Of a stretch of 64,000 nt of DNA, positions 48,216-59,521 are shown one piece after another. The position numbers were made by a program, and so were the translations under genes. Below the pieces are notes generated by a model that was not told the DNA's origin, ran no database searches, and worked only from the letters and a program-made list of their open reading frames with translations. The DNA comes from Nocardia sp. CC227C (lineage in GTDB: Bacteria; Actinomycetota; Actinomycetes; Mycobacteriales; Mycobacteriaceae): contig NZ_JASITE010000003.1 in the NCBI RefSeq assembly GCF_030767025.1, positions 310,001-374,000 of the forward strand. Direction: 5' to 3'. Numbering within the stretch: the first letter of the stretch is position 1; each line of letters starts with the position of its first letter.

Positions 48216-48878
48216 TCACGTCACTCCCAAACTTTTCTTGAGTCTCGTCAGTCCATCCCGAATACGGGACTTAACGGTAGGTAACCCTACGCCCAGATAG
48301 GCCGCCACCTCGGCATATGTCCGTCCACCGAAGTATGCGAGGGAGATCGCCTCCCGCTGGGTCTCCGTCAGTGTGGCAAGGCCCCGCAGCACCGCCTGCT
48401 GTTCGAGCCTTCGGCCTACTTCTTCGGTGACTTCATCGAATTCGTTACCGAGGGTGCTGGTTCCGTAGGCGACCTCGCGCTGGGCATGGGCCTGTTCGGC
48501 GCGGACGCGATCGACCGCGCGACGATGGGCGAGGGTCATCAGCCAGGTAACGGCCGAACCCTTCGCCGGATCGAAATTCGCCGCCGTGCGCCAGATCTGG
48601 AGGTAGACCTCCTGTGTGGTCTCCTCGGCGTAGCCGGGATCGTGCAGCACCCGTAGGACGAGCCCGAATACCCGCGCGCTGGTGCGGTCGTACAGCTCGG
48701 CGAACGCCTGCTGATCCGACTGCCCGCAGCGTTCGAGAAGTGCGGCGAGTTCGAGGCTTTCGGCTGCGCGAGCCGTCACCGCAGAGTCCACGCTGGGTGG
48801 GACGGCGCTCTGGAAGGAGTCGCCCTCTGCGGCCGGCGGCCGCGTTGTCACAACGCTCCGTTCTGTGTCATCGGCCAC
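48216..48878 (-). CDS. sigK: ECF RNA polymerase sigma factor, SigK type
   Basis: 220 residues from GTG 48878. Region 2: FAELYDRTSARVFGLVLRVL, PGYAEETTQEVYLQIWRTA and VTWLMTLAHRRAVDRVR, very like M. tuberculosis SigK. Region 4: LTETQREAISLAYFGGRTYA and VGLPTVKSRIRDGLTRLKK. The N-terminal 45 residues are an extra flexible extension. It is co-transcribed with the rskA-like anti-sigma gene directly downstream. In M. tuberculosis sigK-rskA lies elsewhere (Rv0445c-Rv0444c), so this pair is an insertion between groEL1 and whiB3 relative to that genome. Confidence 0.92.
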   Translation of the reverse strand: MADDTERSVVTTRPPAAEGDSFQSAVPPSVDSAVTARAAESLELAALLERCGQSDQQAFAELYDRTSARVFGLVLRVLHDPGYAEETTQEVYLQIWRTAANFDPAKGSAVTWLMTLAHRRAVDRVRAEQAHAQREVAYGTSTLGNEFDEVTEEVGRRLEQQAVLRGLATLTETQREAISLAYFGGRTYAEVAAYLGVGLPTVKSRIRDGLTRLKKSLGVT

Positions 48879-49129
48879 TACCGTAGCGTGCCGCTATGAC
48901 CTCCTCTCGGCGGGGGTGGAGGCAAAATGGCTGTCGCCCAGCGTTTTTCGGACAATTCGCCCAACTCGCACTTCAACTTTCGATGACACGCCGTGAGCGT
49001 TGAGCCCAACCCGTCCGCGCTGAGCAGTGGCCGGTTGTTTGCTAGGAATTCGAGGCACCGCGGCGCGCGGATGGGAAAGAATCCGAAGTCACACGGTGTG
49101 CACAGCCGTCACGGAGCGCTGCGTCCGCC

Positions 49130-49423
49130 TCACGCGACAACACGTCGCCGATTCCGGCGCGCGTGCATCTCTCGTTCCGTTTCCGACATTCCGCCCCAGA
49201 TGCCGTAGGGCTCGCTGACCTTCAGGGCGTGCGAGCGGCACTGCATGAGGACCGGGCAGGCGCGGCAGATCTCCTTCGCCCGCATCTCGCGCTGGGCGCG
49301 AGCGCGGCCGCGCTCGCCGTCGGGATGGAAGAACACCGACGAATCCTGCCCGCGGCAGGATCCCCGCATCTGCCAGTCCCAGACGTCCGCGTTCGGACCA
49401 GGGAGGTGGGTCGGCATAGGCAT
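49130..49423 (-). CDS. whiB3: WhiB3 iron-sulfur redox regulator
   Basis: 97 residues from ATG 49423 (an ATG two codons later also exists). It matches WhiB3 closely: LPGPNADVWDWQMRGSCRG at the start, four cluster cysteines (RGSC, then C-R-A-C, then C six residues on), and the YGIWGGMSETERE turn that contacts the sigma factor. WhiB3 binds a 4Fe-4S cluster, senses redox and NO, interacts with the principal sigma factor and controls lipid metabolism in M. tuberculosis. The C-terminal basic RRNRRRVVA is the DNA-contacting tail. A long gap of 577 bases precedes it. Confidence 0.96.
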   Translation of the reverse strand: MPMPTHLPGPNADVWDWQMRGSCRGQDSSVFFHPDGERGRARAQREMRAKEICRACPVLMQCRSHALKVSEPYGIWGGMSETEREMHARRNRRRVVA

Positions 49424-50000
49424 GTGAACTCCTCAGGTGCGAGCTCGTCGGCATTGTCGAGCGGGTGCTGGTGTGGCATAGGGCCGCATCACAATTCTTC
49501 GCGCGGCGCCGATGGCGGCGATGTCGTACGTTAGGACGAACAATGAAATGGCGTCAATAGCCTCACTCGCTGTATTGGGAATACCAGCACATTCGAGAAT
49601 TAACGTGCCTGCTATTTACAAAGCGCGGTCCTACGGCGATACTGATCGGTTGCCCAAGTGACCGAGGAGCGCGGGGGCGGCGTTGATGGCGGTGAAACTG
49701 CAGCTCACGGCATATTTTCCGGCACGGTGAGCAACGTTGCGGTGTCATGTGCACATGTGGCTATGGGTGATCTCAACCATTGCGGGCCGCTTTATCGGTG
49801 GGGGTGAGATGGCCGCTTCGCGGCTGTCAGGTAAATAATGCGATACGCATACGAATTCCATACGAACGTGCTGGGGGATTGCGAGCACAGATTTACCCAA
49901 CGGAAACAGAGCGGGTACTTCGAATGCTGAGAGTTAGCTGTCGGATTGTGCTATGTCGGGCATCGGCGGCCGCGCTCGGCCGCACCGATAGAGTGCGGCC
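49424..50000. promoter_or_regulatory. Long divergent regulatory gap upstream of whiB3 with direct repeat
   Basis: 577 bases without a supported gene, visibly AT-richer than the surroundings. CATACGAA occurs twice, at 49848-49855 and 49859-49866, starts 11 bases apart, about one helical turn, which suggests an operator. At the right end TAGAGT (49989-49994) lies six bases before the GTG at 50001, fitting a leaderless start for that gene. WhiB3 genes are often preceded by long leaders, so part of this gap may be transcribed. Confidence 0.5.
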
Positions 50001-50945
50001 GTGCCTGTGCTCGAAGTGAACTCCGTACTCGCCGAATCGGCTTTCGGCGGTACTCCCGGCCGCGCTGCCACCGGGTTGCCGACCCCGGCCGACGCGACCG
50101 AATCCTGGCTGCGCGCGGTGGCGCTCGCCGGCGTCGGGCACTACGCGGCGGCCCGCACCGAACTGGCCCGCACCCGGCGGCGCAGCCGGGATCCGATCCT
50201 GCGCTCCCTCACCCTCAGCACCGAAGCCTCGTTTCTGCGCCAACTCGGCTGGCACGCCCTGGCCGCCACGCTGGACGGCCGCGCCGCCGGCCTCGTCCTG
50301 CCCGATGCGGACCCGGCCGACCGCGGCCCGGACGATCACGGTCCGGGCCACCTGGAGGGTGGCGGCGACCGCGCGCTGGCGGACGCGGCCCGCCACGAGG
50401 CGGTTTGCGACGCGTTGACCGGTTTGGCCGCGGACGCCCTCGGCACCGGCCGCCCGGAGCTCGCCGCCCGGCTGCTGCGACGTAGCCGCCGCCACCTCGA
50501 CGCCCTGCCCGCCGACTACCAACCCGCCTGGCGGCCCCGTATCCGCCTGCACTGGGTCAGCGCCGAAACCGCCCTCTGCGCCCCCGGCGCGGGCCTCGTC
50601 GCCGTTCCCGGACCGGTTGCCGACATTCCGGCGGCAGTCGATCCCGCCCTGGCGCACGCCGAGGCGGCCCTGGCGCTGGCGGAGCGGTCGCCGTCGGTTC
50701 GGCACCGGGTGAAGTCGGGTCTGCTCGTGGCCGCGGCGACGGCCGCCGGGGGTGATGTCGATCGCGCTCGGGAGATGGCCGGAAATGTCGCTGAGCGGAG
50801 TCGGATCTTCGGGTTGCTGCCGCTGCGATGGGCCTGCGCAATGCTGCTGTCGGGCCTGGATTCGGCCGGTCGTGGGGCGGATGAGGCGGCGGCGTGCGCG
50901 GTGTTGCTGGCCGCACGGGGCGGGCGATTGCGAACGGCCGCCTGA
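50001..50945 (+). CDS. Rv3415c-like helical protein of the sigD locus
   Basis: 314 residues from GTG 50001, with no ribosome site but a -10-like TAGAGT six bases before. It is almost entirely Ala/Arg/Leu-rich helices (ESWLRAVALAGVGHYAAART, LSTEASFLRQLGWHALAATL), like degenerate TPRs. Position between whiB3 and sigD corresponds to M. tuberculosis Rv3415c, a conserved protein of unknown function. The segment near 50300-50400 (Asp/Gly/His-rich) looks like a species-specific insert. Its 3' end is 129 bases from sigD. Confidence 0.82.
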   Translation: MPVLEVNSVLAESAFGGTPGRAATGLPTPADATESWLRAVALAGVGHYAAARTELARTRRRSRDPILRSLTLSTEASFLRQLGWHALAATLDGRAAGLVLPDADPADRGPDDHGPGHLEGGGDRALADAARHEAVCDALTGLAADALGTGRPELAARLLRRSRRHLDALPADYQPAWRPRIRLHWVSAETALCAPGAGLVAVPGPVADIPAAVDPALAHAEAALALAERSPSVRHRVKSGLLVAAATAAGGDVDRAREMAGNVAERSRIFGLLPLRWACAMLLSGLDSAGRGADEAAACAVLLAARGGRLRTAA

Positions 50946-51074
50946 CATCCGAACCTCGCACGCGAGTGACCCCGATCTCGCGCCGCCCGCTATTGTTGGA
51001 CCGTTCCGCCCCCTCGCGGAAGCACGCGCCCAAGGCTGACGTGCCACTTCGTAACGCCAGGAACAGCTCTGACG

Positions 51075-51656
51075 ATGAAGAACACGGGTGAGGAGTTGGA
51101 CCCCGCCGTCGTCGCTGCCGCAGCGCAGGGCGACCGGTCTGCCCTCTCCCAGGTACTGGAGAGCATCCGCCCACTGGTGGTCAAGTACTGCCGTGCGCGA
51201 ATCGGAGCCGCCGAACGCGGTCAGCTTTCCGCGGACGATGTGGCTCAGGAGGTATGTCTGGCCGTCATGACCGCCCTGCCTAGGTATCAGGATCAGGGCA
51301 GACCGTTCATGGCGTTCGTGTATGGCATCGCCTCCCACAAAGTCGCCGACGCCCATCGCAACGCCGCCCGTAACAAGGCGGACGCCATGGCCGAAGTACC
51401 GGATGTCATATCCACCGACCAGGGGCCGGAGCAGCGAGCTCTCGATTCCGAAACGAGTCGCCAGATGAACAAGCTGCTGGCGACGCTTCCGGAGAAGCAT
51501 CGAGAGATTCTGATCCTGCGCTTGGTCATGGGTTTGTCAGCTGAAGAAACCGCAACCGCCGTGGGCAGTACGGCGGGCGCTATACGGGTCGCCCAGCATC
51601 GGGCGCTCGCGAAACTCAAGTCGCAAGTGGCGAGGGCAGGTGAAATGTATGGCTAG
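51075..51656 (+). CDS. sigD: ECF RNA polymerase sigma factor SigD
   Basis: 193 residues from ATG 51075. Region 2 (LSADDVAQEVCLAVMTALPR, FMAFVYGIASHKVADAHRNA) and region 4 (LPEKHREILILRLVMGLSAE, TAGAIRVAQHRALAKLK) are those of SigD, whose M. tuberculosis homologue (Rv3414c) is linked to stationary phase and starvation. The gene overlaps rsdA by eight bases, so sigma and anti-sigma are translationally coupled. No ribosome site is obvious directly before the ATG. Confidence 0.95.
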   Translation: MKNTGEELDPAVVAAAAQGDRSALSQVLESIRPLVVKYCRARIGAAERGQLSADDVAQEVCLAVMTALPRYQDQGRPFMAFVYGIASHKVADAHRNAARNKADAMAEVPDVISTDQGPEQRALDSETSRQMNKLLATLPEKHREILILRLVMGLSAEETATAVGSTAGAIRVAQHRALAKLKSQVARAGEMYG

Positions 51657-52797
51657 GGATGGCGAGCGCGGTCGGGGCGACTGGAAGGCGCGATCTGGAT
51701 CGCAGAACAGCGGTCCCTACGCCGAGGCGTCCGGTGACACCGGGCCGGTGGACATCGCGGCGGTACGCCGTGATGACGAGCTGATCGAGGCCATTGCCGG
51801 TGACGGCGCGGTCCAGACCAGCAGCACGGACGAGTATCAGCTCGCGTCGCTGCTGGCCAACTGGCGGGCCGAGATCGTCAACGAGCCGATGCCGGCCGGA
51901 CCGGACCTGGATGCCATCGTCGCCGCGGTGAACAAGGAGGTCGGCGTCCGGGAGGCGCGGATCGGGGCCTCGGGCAGCAGGCGACTACGGCTGGTTCGTC
52001 CCATCGCCGGTGCGGCGGCCGCCGTCGCCCTGATCATGGGCGGTCTGACGGCGTTCTCCTACGGCGCCGAGCCGGGCGACGCGCTGTGGCCTTTCAAGGA
52101 GGTCGTGTTCTCCGAGCAGGCCCAGACCACCGTGGTGAACCGGGCCGGCAACGATATGGCGCAGGCGCAGCAGTTGATCGACGAGGGCAAGCCCGAGGCG
52201 GCCAAGGTGCTGCTCGAGCGTGCCAACGGCAATGTCGGCCAGGTCGACGACACCGGCAAGCAGAACGATCTGCGGCAGCAGTGGGAGCGGCTGGTGGTGC
52301 AGTTGCAGCAGCGGGCCCCGGAAATCGCGGAGTCGCTGCTACCCAGCACCACCAAGGCGGCCGAACCGGGCGGATCGGAGCCGACGACGAAGCCGGGTGG
52401 CGGTGTCACCACGGCGCCGGACACCTCGGTGACCACCGAACCGTCCGTGGATCCCCGGATCCTGTCCACCCAGCCGGATACCGACGGCACGACGGAGCCG
52501 AGCGATTCCGCGACGACTCCGGACGAGCCGACCACGGATCCGTCGGTGCCGAGCACGGACCCGACGGAGCCGACGGACCCGACGACGGACCCGAACGTGC
52601 CTCCGACGACGGTCCCGACGGCACAGCCCACCACCACGGTGGTGGTGCCCACCGGTCTTCCGCAGCAGCCGACACTGCCGCCCACCGGTGGCGGCATCTC
52701 GGATCTGCCGTCGGTGCCGGGCACGGAGGTGGTGCCGACGGGCGGCGGGTTCGTCCCGCCGACCCAGCTGCCCACCCCTCCGGGCGGCACTCGCTGA
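51649..52797 (+). CDS. rsdA: Anti-sigma-D factor RsdA
   Basis: 382 residues from ATG 51649, inside the end of sigD. The N-terminus contains the sigma-binding helix VDIAAVRRDDELIEAIAGD characteristic of RsdA (Rv3413c), in which the protein wraps around SigD. One membrane helix (RPIAGAAAAVALIMGGLTAF) lies at about residues 118-140. Outside is a helical segment (ALWPFKEVVFSEQ onward) and a Thr/Pro/Asp-rich tail of about 150 residues with PT and DP repeats. Release of SigD by proteolysis is known for this family. The tail may reach into the cell wall. Confidence 0.93.
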   Translation: MARDGERGRGDWKARSGSQNSGPYAEASGDTGPVDIAAVRRDDELIEAIAGDGAVQTSSTDEYQLASLLANWRAEIVNEPMPAGPDLDAIVAAVNKEVGVREARIGASGSRRLRLVRPIAGAAAAVALIMGGLTAFSYGAEPGDALWPFKEVVFSEQAQTTVVNRAGNDMAQAQQLIDEGKPEAAKVLLERANGNVGQVDDTGKQNDLRQQWERLVVQLQQRAPEIAESLLPSTTKAAEPGGSEPTTKPGGGVTTAPDTSVTTEPSVDPRILSTQPDTDGTTEPSDSATTPDEPTTDPSVPSTDPTEPTDPTTDPNVPPTTVPTAQPTTTVVVPTGLPQQPTLPPTGGGISDLPSVPGTEVVPTGGGFVPPTQLPTPPGGTR

Positions 52798-52906
52798 GCG
52801 GTCGCCGCTGACAATCCGATAGGGGATCCGAGCCGCTCGCGGTGGGGATCCGCCGATTCCGACGCCGGGCTGTCCGTCCGGCGGATCGATTACGCACCAC
52901 CCGATC

Positions 52907-52927
52907 GCCGACCGGCGGTCGGCTTTT
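52907..52927 (+). terminator. Terminator after the sigD-rsdA operon
   Basis: GCCGACC-GGC-GGTCGGC (52907-52923) followed by TTTT: a short perfect stem with three-base loop and T tract, 110 bases after the rsdA stop. One of the few classical rho-independent signals in the window. Confidence 0.7.
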
Positions 52928-53076
52928 CGTATCCACGCCGCGCTGCTCGTGGCGACACGATGCGGACCCGCGCCGTTCCCGAGTGGGAGGCGCGGGCCTA
53001 CACCTGTATCAGTCGGTCCGGTGCACGGCCGGAATGCCCGCTTCGATCGGGAGGGTCACCCGGGGCGACCGTCGAT

Positions 53077-55275
<2,199 letters not shown>

Positions 55276-55481
55276 CGCGGAACCACCCCACCCGCCGCAA
55301 TGCTCCAACCCCACGGTGCAGCAACCCCCGTGCTCCAACCCGCGGTGCACGACCTCGCGATGCACACCAACCACGCGGCGCTCCACCCCGCAGTACTCAA
55401 AGATCGACAACCCTCGGTACTTCACCCCCAGTTCCCACCCCCGCAGTACTCCACTCCCGGCCCCCAGCCGAACGCTCCCGA

Positions 55482-55604
55482 TTCGCGGCGCGTCCCGGTT
55501 CTGGACTGACGGAGCGGGGGAGCGAAGCGGAGGAGCGGAGAAGGGAAGAACCGGGACCTCCAGCGCCGCGAATCGGGAGCGAAGCGGAGGCAAAACAAAC
55601 ACAG
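55482..55604. repeat. Dispersed hairpin-forming repeat element, copy B
   Basis: The core 55482-55572 is the second copy of the element at 40779, again starting TTCGCGGCGC-GTCCCGG and ending in the complement (CGGGAC...GCGCCGCGAA). Its tail to 55604 repeats GGAGCGAAGCGGAGG and AACACAG, and a degenerate second tail (GGAGCGCAGCGGAGG, AACACAG) follows to 55646. It ends directly before the guaB3 ribosome site. In the rest of the gap 55276-55481 only CGCAGTACT-type short repeats were noticed. Confidence 0.85.
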
Positions 55605-55657
55605 CCGCGAATCCGCCCGGAGCGCAGCGGAGGGCAATCAAACACAGGAGGAAACCG

Positions 55658-56791
55658 ATGCGCGATATGGTCGAGATCGGCATGGGCCGGACTGCCCGGC
55701 GCACTTACGAACTGGACGATGTCGACATCGTTCCCTCGCGGCGGACCCGCTCGTCGAAGCAGGTGTCGCTGGCGTGGCAGCTCGATGCCTACCGCTTCGA
55801 GATCCCGTTCCTGACGCATCCGACCGATGCGCTGGTCTCGCCGGAGTTCGCCATCGAGCTCGGTCGCCACGGTGGTCTGGGCGTCATCAACGGTGAGGGC
55901 CTGTGGGCTCGGCACGCCGATGTGGAGGCCAAGATCCAGCAGCTGACCGAGGTGGCCGAGAAGGAGGGCACGGAGGCCGCCGTCGCGCTGCTGCAGGAGC
56001 TGCACGCCGCCCCGATGCAGCCGGATCTGCTGGCCGCCGCGGTGGCGCAGGTGCGGGCCGCCGGTGTCACGACCGCGGTGCGGGTGAGCCCGCAGAACGC
56101 GCGCACGCTGACCCCGGCGCTGGTGCAGGCCGGTATCGACCTGCTGGTGGTGCACGGCACCATTATCTCGGCCGAGCATGTGGGCGATGGTGAGCCGCTG
56201 AATCTCAAGACCTTCATCGCCGAGCTGGATGTGCCGGTGGTGGCGGGCGGTGTGAGCGATCACCGCACCGCGCTGCACCTGATGCGCACCGGCGCGGCGG
56301 GTGTCATCGTCGGCTACGGCTCCATGCAGGGCGCGACGTCGACCGGCGAGGTGCTCGGTATCGGCGTGCCGATGGCCACGGCCATCGCCGACGCCGCCGC
56401 CGCGCGCCGCGACTACCTGGACGAGACCGGCGGCCGCTACGTGCACGTCATCGCCGACGGCGACATTCTCACCTCGGGGCACGTGGCCAAGGCCATCGCC
56501 TGCGGTGCGGACGCGGTCATGCTCGGCGTTCCGCTCACCCTGGCCGCGGAATCTCCCGGCAGGGGCTGGTTCTGGCCGTCGGCCGCCGCCCACCCGTCGG
56601 TGCCGCGCGGCGCCCTGCTGCCCTACGCCATCGACGAGGAGCGCGTCCCCCTCGCCCAGGTCCTCGACGGCCCCTCCAACGACCCCTTCGGTTCCCTCAA
56701 CCTGGTCGGCGGCCTCCGCCGCTCCATGGCCAAGACCGGCTACTGCGACCTGAAGGAATTCCAGAAGGTCGGCCTGAACGTCAGGGCGTGA
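55658..56791 (+). CDS. guaB3: GuaB3, IMPDH/GMP-reductase family protein
   Basis: 377 residues from ATG 55658 behind AGGAGG. It has the TIM-barrel of the IMPDH/GMPR family (YELDDVDIVPSRRTRSSKQV, VPVVAGGVSDHRTALHLMRT) but no CBS domains. The loop that holds the catalytic cysteine in IMPDH reads VIVGYGSMQGATSTGEVLG: no cysteine is present. GuaB3 proteins are conserved next to guaB2 in actinobacteria and their reaction has been debated, so no activity is claimed. Length and position equal Rv3410c. Confidence 0.95.
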   Translation: MRDMVEIGMGRTARRTYELDDVDIVPSRRTRSSKQVSLAWQLDAYRFEIPFLTHPTDALVSPEFAIELGRHGGLGVINGEGLWARHADVEAKIQQLTEVAEKEGTEAAVALLQELHAAPMQPDLLAAAVAQVRAAGVTTAVRVSPQNARTLTPALVQAGIDLLVVHGTIISAEHVGDGEPLNLKTFIAELDVPVVAGGVSDHRTALHLMRTGAAGVIVGYGSMQGATSTGEVLGIGVPMATAIADAAAARRDYLDETGGRYVHVIADGDILTSGHVAKAIACGADAVMLGVPLTLAAESPGRGWFWPSAAAHPSVPRGALLPYAIDEERVPLAQVLDGPSNDPFGSLNLVGGLRRSMAKTGYCDLKEFQKVGLNVRA

Positions 56792-56894
56792 GCCCAGCCC
56801 GCCGAGCAACAGCCGCCCGGAGCGCGACACCAGTCCCGCTCCGGCCGCACTGCACCACACCCCTTCGACCGCCGCGCGGCTACTCGCGCTGAAG

Positions 56895-57692
56895 TCACGG
56901 AGTGGCGGACCAGCCCAGCTGGCGGAGGAAGTTCAGGATGGCGGTGTTCACCACGTCGGGGTGGGTCATGTTGACGGTCTGGCGGGCACCTTCGATTTCC
57001 AGGTAGCGGGCGTCGGGCAGGCGGGCGGCGAGTTCACGGGCGTTGGCGCGGGAGATTCCGCTGTTGGTGGGGTGGATAACCAATGCGGGACAGGTGATTT
57101 CGGGTAGTCGGTCGAGTACCGAGTCGCGGCCGAGCAGGCATCCGGCGGCGACTTCGGTGGCGTGGTGGTCGCGGGCGAGCCAGCGTTTCACCCAGACGGC
57201 GCGATACCAGGCGTCGTCGCCGATGAGCCACTCCGCGAGATGTTCGGCGAGGGCGCGGCGGGGGCCGTCCTCGTACCATTTGTCCAGGAAGCGACGGGCA
57301 TTCGTGAGTTCCAGCGTGGAGGGTTCGTGTGCCTCGGTGCTGATGAGGATGAGTGCCGCCACGCGTTCGGGGGCCAGCAGTGCGGTGCGCAGTGCGGTGA
57401 ATCCGCCCTGTGAGGTGCCGCCGATGACGGATCGTCGCACGCCGAGTTGGTCCAGTACCGTCAGCAGGTCGCGGGCGCAGGTCCAGTAGGTGAAGGGCAG
57501 GCCCTCGTCCCGAGTGCGTCCATGCCCGCGCGCATCCCAGGTCACGATGCGGAACTCGGGTGTCAGTGCCGCCTGCTGTGACGCGAACATCGTTCGGTCC
57601 ATGAGGAATTCGTGCCCCAGCAGCACTACCGGTCCATTGCCCCCGCTGTCCTCGTAATGGATTTCGGCATCGATCGCATGGGCGAATGGCAC
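56895..57692 (-). CDS. Alpha/beta hydrolase
   Basis: 265 residues from GTG 57692. It has a complete alpha/beta-hydrolase arrangement: oxyanion strand VVLLGHEFLMDRTMF, IVTWDARGHGRT, nucleophile elbow IGGTSQGGFTALRTALL with Ser, and a late VNMTHPDVVNTA with the catalytic His. There is no signal peptide. It resembles C-C hydrolase/esterase members (PcaD-like) but substrate cannot be told. It is convergent with guaB3 and divergent from guaA (176 bases). Confidence 0.9.
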   Translation of the reverse strand: MPFAHAIDAEIHYEDSGGNGPVVLLGHEFLMDRTMFASQQAALTPEFRIVTWDARGHGRTRDEGLPFTYWTCARDLLTVLDQLGVRRSVIGGTSQGGFTALRTALLAPERVAALILISTEAHEPSTLELTNARRFLDKWYEDGPRRALAEHLAEWLIGDDAWYRAVWVKRWLARDHHATEVAAGCLLGRDSVLDRLPEITCPALVIHPTNSGISRANARELAARLPDARYLEIEGARQTVNMTHPDVVNTAILNFLRQLGWSATP

Positions 57693-57856
57693 GAACGATA
57701 AGGATAGTCACGGCCGGTGACAGAGATCGATGCTTTTGCCCCGTGCGGGGGGCGCGGGCGGCGTGCCGAGCCACCCGATTTGTGTGTCTTGAACTGAATG
57801 TGTCGATCATGGGGCGGGCCGGTGCGCCCGACAGATGTGTGTCCTGTATCGCTCAC

Positions 57857-57868
57857 TAGACTGATCCG
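57857..57868 (+). promoter_or_regulatory. Possible leaderless -10 box before guaA
   Basis: TAGACT at 57857-57862 is six bases before the GTG of guaA, and no ribosome site precedes that GTG. The box and spacing match those before the gene at 50001 (TAGAGT, six bases, GTG). Confidence 0.5.
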
Positions 57869-59461
57869 GTGGCAGAAACCCAGCGACCAGTCCTTGTCGT
57901 CGACTTCGGCGCGCAGTACGCGCAGCTGATCGCGCGCCGGGTGCGCGAGTGCAGTGTCTACTCCGAGGTGATTCCGCACACCGCGACCGTCGAGGAGATC
58001 GCCGAGAAGCGGCCCGCCGCCGTGATTCTGTCCGGCGGCCCGTCGAGTGTGTACGCCGAGGGCGCGCCGCGGCTGGACGCGCGGCTGTTCGACCTGGACG
58101 TGCCGGTCTTCGGTATCTGCTACGGCTTCCAGGCCATGGCGCAGGCGCTGGGCGGCACGGTCGCGCACACCGGAACCCGTGAATACGGCCGCACCGAGAT
58201 CAATATCGACGGCGGCGTGCTGCACGGCGGCCTGCCGACGCACCATCCGGTGTGGATGAGCCATGGCGACGCCGTCACCGACGCCCCCGAGGGCTTCGAC
58301 GTCACCGGCACCACGCCCGGCGCGCCGGTCGCCGCGTTCGAGGACCGCGCCCGCAAGCTGGCCGGTGTGCAGTACCACCCGGAGGTGCTGCATTCGCCGC
58401 ACGGTCAGCAGGTGCTGAGCCGCTTCCTGCACGAGATCGCCGGGATTCCCGCCGCGTGGACGCCCGCCAATATCGCCGAGGCGCTCGTCGCCGATGTGCG
58501 CGAGCGGATCGGCGACGGCCACGCCATCTGCGGCCTGTCCGGCGGCGTCGATTCCGCCGTCGCCGCCGCCCTGGTGCAGCGTGCCATCGGTGACCGGCTG
58601 ACCTGCGTGTTCGTCGACCACGGGCTGCTGCGCGCGGGTGAGCGCGAGCAGGTGCAGCGGGATTTCGTCGCCGCGACCGGCGCCAAGCTGGTGACCGTCG
58701 ACGCGGTGGAGAAGTTCCTCGGTGAGCTGAAGGGCGTCACCGACCCGGAGGAGAAGCGCAAGATCATCGGCCGGGAGTTCATCCGCGCCTTCGAGGACGC
58801 GGTCGCCGAGGTGGTGAAATCCGAAGGTGAGGCGGCGGCCTCGGGGAGCTCCGCGGGCTCCGCTCCCGCGGTCGAGTACCTGGTGCAGGGCACGCTCTAC
58901 CCGGATGTGGTGGAGTCCGGCGGCGGCGCGGGCACCGCGAATATCAAGAGCCACCACAATGTCGGCGGTCTGCCCGACGACCTGGAGTTCTCCCTGGTGG
59001 AGCCGTTGCGGCTGCTGTTCAAGGACGAGGTCCGCGCCGTCGGCCGCGAGCTGGGGCTGCCCGAGGACATCGTCGCGCGCCAGCCCTTCCCGGGCCCCGG
59101 CCTGGCCATTCGCATCGTCGGCGAGGTGACCGCGGACCGTCTGGAGCTGCTGCGCCAGGCCGACGCCATCGCCCGCGAGGAGCTGACCGCCGCCGGTCTG
59201 GACGGCCAGATCTGGCAGTGCCCGGTGGTGCTGCTGGCCGATGTGCGCAGTGTCGGCGTGCAGGGTGACGGCCGCACCTACGGCCATCCGATCGTGCTGC
59301 GGCCGGTGTCCTCGGAGGACGCCATGACCGCGGACTGGACTCGCCTGCCCTATGAAGTGCTGGAACGCATTTCGACTCGGATCACCAATGAGGTGGCGGA
59401 GGTCAACCGGGTGGTGCTGGACGTGACCTCGAAGCCGCCGGGGACCATCGAATGGGAGTGA
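57869..59461 (+). CDS. guaA: GMP synthase (glutamine-hydrolysing)
   Basis: 530 residues from GTG 57869. It converts XMP to GMP using glutamine. Class I amidotransferase half: [18 protein letters not shown], catalytic C84 in GICYGFQ, and [10 protein letters not shown] with the His. The ATP-pyrophosphatase half starts around [15 protein letters not shown] and ends with the C-terminal dimer region closing [10 protein letters not shown] Ser/Ala/Gly-rich insertion ([14 protein letters not shown]) near residue 325 lies in a surface loop. It completes the IMP-XMP-GMP route with guaB2. The start has no ribosome site and may be leaderless. Confidence 0.98.
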   Translation: MAETQRPVLVVDFGAQYAQLIARRVRECSVYSEVIPHTATVEEIAEKRPAAVILSGGPSSVYAEGAPRLDARLFDLDVPVFGICYGFQAMAQALGGTVAHTGTREYGRTEINIDGGVLHGGLPTHHPVWMSHGDAVTDAPEGFDVTGTTPGAPVAAFEDRARKLAGVQYHPEVLHSPHGQQVLSRFLHEIAGIPAAWTPANIAEALVADVRERIGDGHAICGLSGGVDSAVAAALVQRAIGDRLTCVFVDHGLLRAGEREQVQRDFVAATGAKLVTVDAVEKFLGELKGVTDPEEKRKIIGREFIRAFEDAVAEVVKSEGEAAASGSSAGSAPAVEYLVQGTLYPDVVESGGGAGTANIKSHHNVGGLPDDLEFSLVEPLRLLFKDEVRAVGRELGLPEDIVARQPFPGPGLAIRIVGEVTADRLELLRQADAIAREELTAAGLDGQIWQCPVVLLADVRSVGVQGDGRTYGHPIVLRPVSSEDAMTADWTRLPYEVLERISTRITNEVAEVNRVVLDVTSKPPGTIEWE

Positions 59462-59486
59462 GCGCCGGGCGCTGAGCACGGTGTGG

Positions 59487-59521
59487 GCGGGCCCTCGATC
59501 CGATGCGGATCGAGGGCCCGC
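59487..59521. terminator. Terminator between guaA and the STAND NTPase gene
   Basis: A perfect 15-base stem (GCGGGCCCTCGATCC at 59487-59501, complement at 59507-59521) with a 5-base loop, 25 bases after guaA. It touches the stop codon of the convergent gene and should serve both. Confidence 0.85.
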
